The position numbers were made by a program, and so were the translations under genes. Shown here piece by piece: positions 6,527-7,866 of a stretch of 7,866 bases of DNA. Location: NCBI GenBank assembly GCA_037140375.1, contig JBAXER010000100.1:1-7866 (forward strand), in the 5' to 3' direction. Within the stretch, counting starts at the first letter, position 1. Every line of letters begins with the position of its first letter. Source of the DNA: WLMZ01 sp037140375. GTDB lineage: Bacteria; Actinomycetota; Acidimicrobiia; Acidimicrobiales; Ilumatobacteraceae. A model generated the notes under the pieces. That model did no database searches and was not told the DNA's origin. It was given only the letters and a program-made list of their open reading frames with translations.

Positions 6527-6537
6527 CGAACAACACA

Positions 6538-6921
6538 ATGCGTCTCTCGAAAGACCTCATCCCTACAAAGATCGATATCCCAGGCGCTAAGGCACGCCAA
6601 CTCTCTGACTTCGGGGCCGCCTACGGCGTGCTGGGCGTGGAGTACTTCAGCATGGGCGCCGGCGTCGACCTGGCACCGCTGCTCGAGGGCCTCAAAGGCG
6701 ACGTCTGCCACTCCCCCCACTGGGGCTACATGATCTCGGGCGACCTCGTGGCGAGCTACGCCGATGGATCAACCGAGAACTGCGTGGGCGGCGACGTCTT
6801 CTACTGGCCAGCCGGCCACTCAATTCGAGTGAACGAAGACGCCGAGCTCATTTTGTTCAGCCCCCAGCACGAACACCTTGAAGTGATCGGGCACATCGCC
6901 AAGAAGCTTGGCGTCGCCTGA
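6538..6921 (+). CDS. Small single-domain cupin protein
   Basis: The product has 127 residues. The frame is open upstream, but that stretch runs through the divergent TPR gene; ATG 6538 is the first start in the intergenic region and gives a compact cupin. The core runs from about residue 55 to 110. The first cupin motif is CHSPHWGYMISGDL (57-70) with His58 and His61, and the second is GGDVFYWPAGHSI (84-96) with the PxGH signature and His94. The glutamate often found just before the glycine of motif one is Ser67 here. The three histidines could hold a metal, but the set looks incomplete for classic cupin dioxygenases. No substrate can be read from the sequence; binding or sensing a small molecule, or a minor enzymatic role, are possible. 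The gene ends 12 bases from the end of the convergent ligase gene, with no obvious terminator between them. Confidence 0.85.
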   Translation: MRLSKDLIPTKIDIPGAKARQLSDFGAAYGVLGVEYFSMGAGVDLAPLLEGLKGDVCHSPHWGYMISGDLVASYADGSTENCVGGDVFYWPAGHSIRVNEDAELILFSPQHEHLEVIGHIAKKLGVA

Positions 6922-6933
6922 GAGCTGAGTCGT

Positions 6934-7866
6934 TTAGAGCGAAGGGAACTGCAGTCGCAGATCGCGCTTCAGGATCTTGCCGGATGCGTTGCGTGGAATC
7001 GAATCGACGAAGCGCACCGCAACCGGCGTCTTGAACCGAGCAAGTTTGCCGTCGCAAAACGCGAGCACTGTCTGCTCGTCGAGTTCGGGGTCCTTACGCA
7101 CGGCGATAGCAATCGCGCTCTCGCCCCACTTCTCTGACGGCACGCCAATGACGGCTGCGTCAGCAACGCCGGGGCATGACAACAACAGGTTCTCGATCTC
7201 GGCGGGGTACACGTTTTCGCCACCGGTGATGATCATGTCCTTGAGTCGGTCCTGGATGAAGATGAAACCTTCGTCGTCGCGAATACCCATGTCGCCCGAA
7301 TAGAACCATCCGTCGCGAATGCTCTCGGCGGTGGCATCGGGACGATTCCAGTAGCCAGTCATGATGTGGTCGCCGCTGATGATGATCTCGCCCGACTCGT
7401 TGTCGTCGCACTCTGACCCGTCGGGGCGCACCACTTTGACTTCGGTGTGGAAGTAGCTCTTGCCAGTAGAGCCCGCTTTACGGATGGCGATGTCGGGCGT
7501 GGTCACACAGGCAGGTCCGCACGTCTCGGTGAGGCCGTACACCTGATGGATGTCGATGCCCATCTCGAGGTACTGATGAATGAGCGTGACCGGCACGGGT
7601 GCAGCACCACTGAGGAACCAGCGAACGCTCTTCTTGTCGTGCTTGGCGGGGTCGTAGGTGACCCGCATTGCCTGCAGCATTGCGGGTACAAGCAGCGCGT
7701 TGTTGATGCGCTCCTCGGTCACCAGCTCCCACGCCTTCGTCGGATCGAACGATCGCATCAGAATCTGAGCGAGGCCGCGATAGGTGGTGATCATCGCCGG
7801 GCTCAGCGCACCCACATGAAACAACGGCATCGGGTTGAGATAGCGGTCGCCAACGCAGAAGTCGCT
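6934..7866 (-). CDS. Acyl-CoA synthetase / AMP-dependent ligase, partial (N-terminus outside window)
   Basis: The visible 310 residues are the C-terminal part of a class I adenylate-forming enzyme; the frame is open to the right edge, so the ATG at 7830 is internal. Counting from the edge, the motifs are YGLTETCG (110-117), TGYWNRPDAT (170-179), GWFYSGDMG (186-194), the hinge DRLKDMIITGGENVYPAEIE (206-225) and PRNASGKILKRDLR (291-304), whose Lys297 matches the catalytic lysine that completes adenylation. These enzymes activate a carboxylic acid with ATP to an acyl-adenylate and pass it to CoA. About 200 residues, including the glycine-rich phosphate-binding motif, are missing. The motifs match FadD-type fatty or aryl acid CoA ligases, but the acid cannot be named from this part. 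No carrier-protein or condensation domain follows, which argues against a peptide synthetase. All visible key motifs are intact. Confidence 0.95.
   Translation of the reverse strand, partial: SDFCVGDRYLNPMPLFHVGALSPAMITTYRGLAQILMRSFDPTKAWELVTEERINNALLVPAMLQAMRVTYDPAKHDKKSVRWFLSGAAPVPVTLIHQYLEMGIDIHQVYGLTETCGPACVTTPDIAIRKAGSTGKSYFHTEVKVVRPDGSECDDNESGEIIISGDHIMTGYWNRPDATAESIRDGWFYSGDMGIRDDEGFIFIQDRLKDMIITGGENVYPAEIENLLLSCPGVADAAVIGVPSEKWGESAIAIAVRKDPELDEQTVLAFCDGKLARFKTPVAVRFVDSIPRNASGKILKRDLRLQFPSL

Noticed and set aside
6130..6537. 136-codon upstream extension of the cupin
   Set aside because: Most of it is antisense to the TPR gene and is Arg/Pro/His-rich; the rest reads through the intergenic leader. 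ATG 6538 gives a normal-sized cupin.
1..7866. Mobile element, CRISPR array, RNA gene or prophage
   Set aside because: I found no transposase, integrase, terminal inverted repeats, spaced direct-repeat array or tRNA/rRNA-like sequence. The repeats seen are short and local.

Overview
The window looks like chromosomal DNA from a high-GC actinobacterium. A member of Acidimicrobiia is a reasonable guess, but the sequence does not prove it. The clues are GC-rich codon use, a promoter placed for a leaderless mRNA, and a TPR protein ending in a C-terminal domain that I know mainly from actinobacterial signalling ATPases. I see no tRNA, rRNA, CRISPR array, transposase, integrase or phage gene.

Layout. 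Positions 1-221 hold an A/C-rich stretch that may be the tail of an upstream gene, a small GC hairpin, and a -10-like hexamer exactly six bases before a GTG start. Positions 222-4315 are a two-gene plus-strand operon joined by an ATGA overlap. Its first gene is a PP-loop/QueC-like protein with an extra C-terminal region. Its second is a large fusion of a cationic repeat, a coiled coil, a family 2 glycosyltransferase and a polysaccharide pyruvyl transferase-like domain. Positions 4316-6412 hold a convergent minus-strand gene for a TPR protein, and its stop codon directly abuts the stop of the operon. Positions 6413-6537 are a divergent intergenic region with a 17-bp inverted repeat. Positions 6538-6921 encode a small cupin. 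Positions 6934-7866 hold the C-terminal 310 residues of an acyl-CoA synthetase/AMP ligase on the minus strand, whose start lies beyond the right edge.

How the genes may work together. The two operon proteins are probably made together and act on a cell-surface glycan. The second supplies glycosyl transfer and perhaps pyruvyl (ketal) decoration. The first has the four-cysteine zinc signature of QueC and a PP-loop-like motif, so it may activate or modify a small molecule or sugar, but its chemistry is unknown. This operon is the most unusual part of the window. The TPR protein, the cupin and the ligase look like ordinary neighbours with no evident link to the glycan genes. The TPR and cupin genes could share control through the inverted repeat between them.
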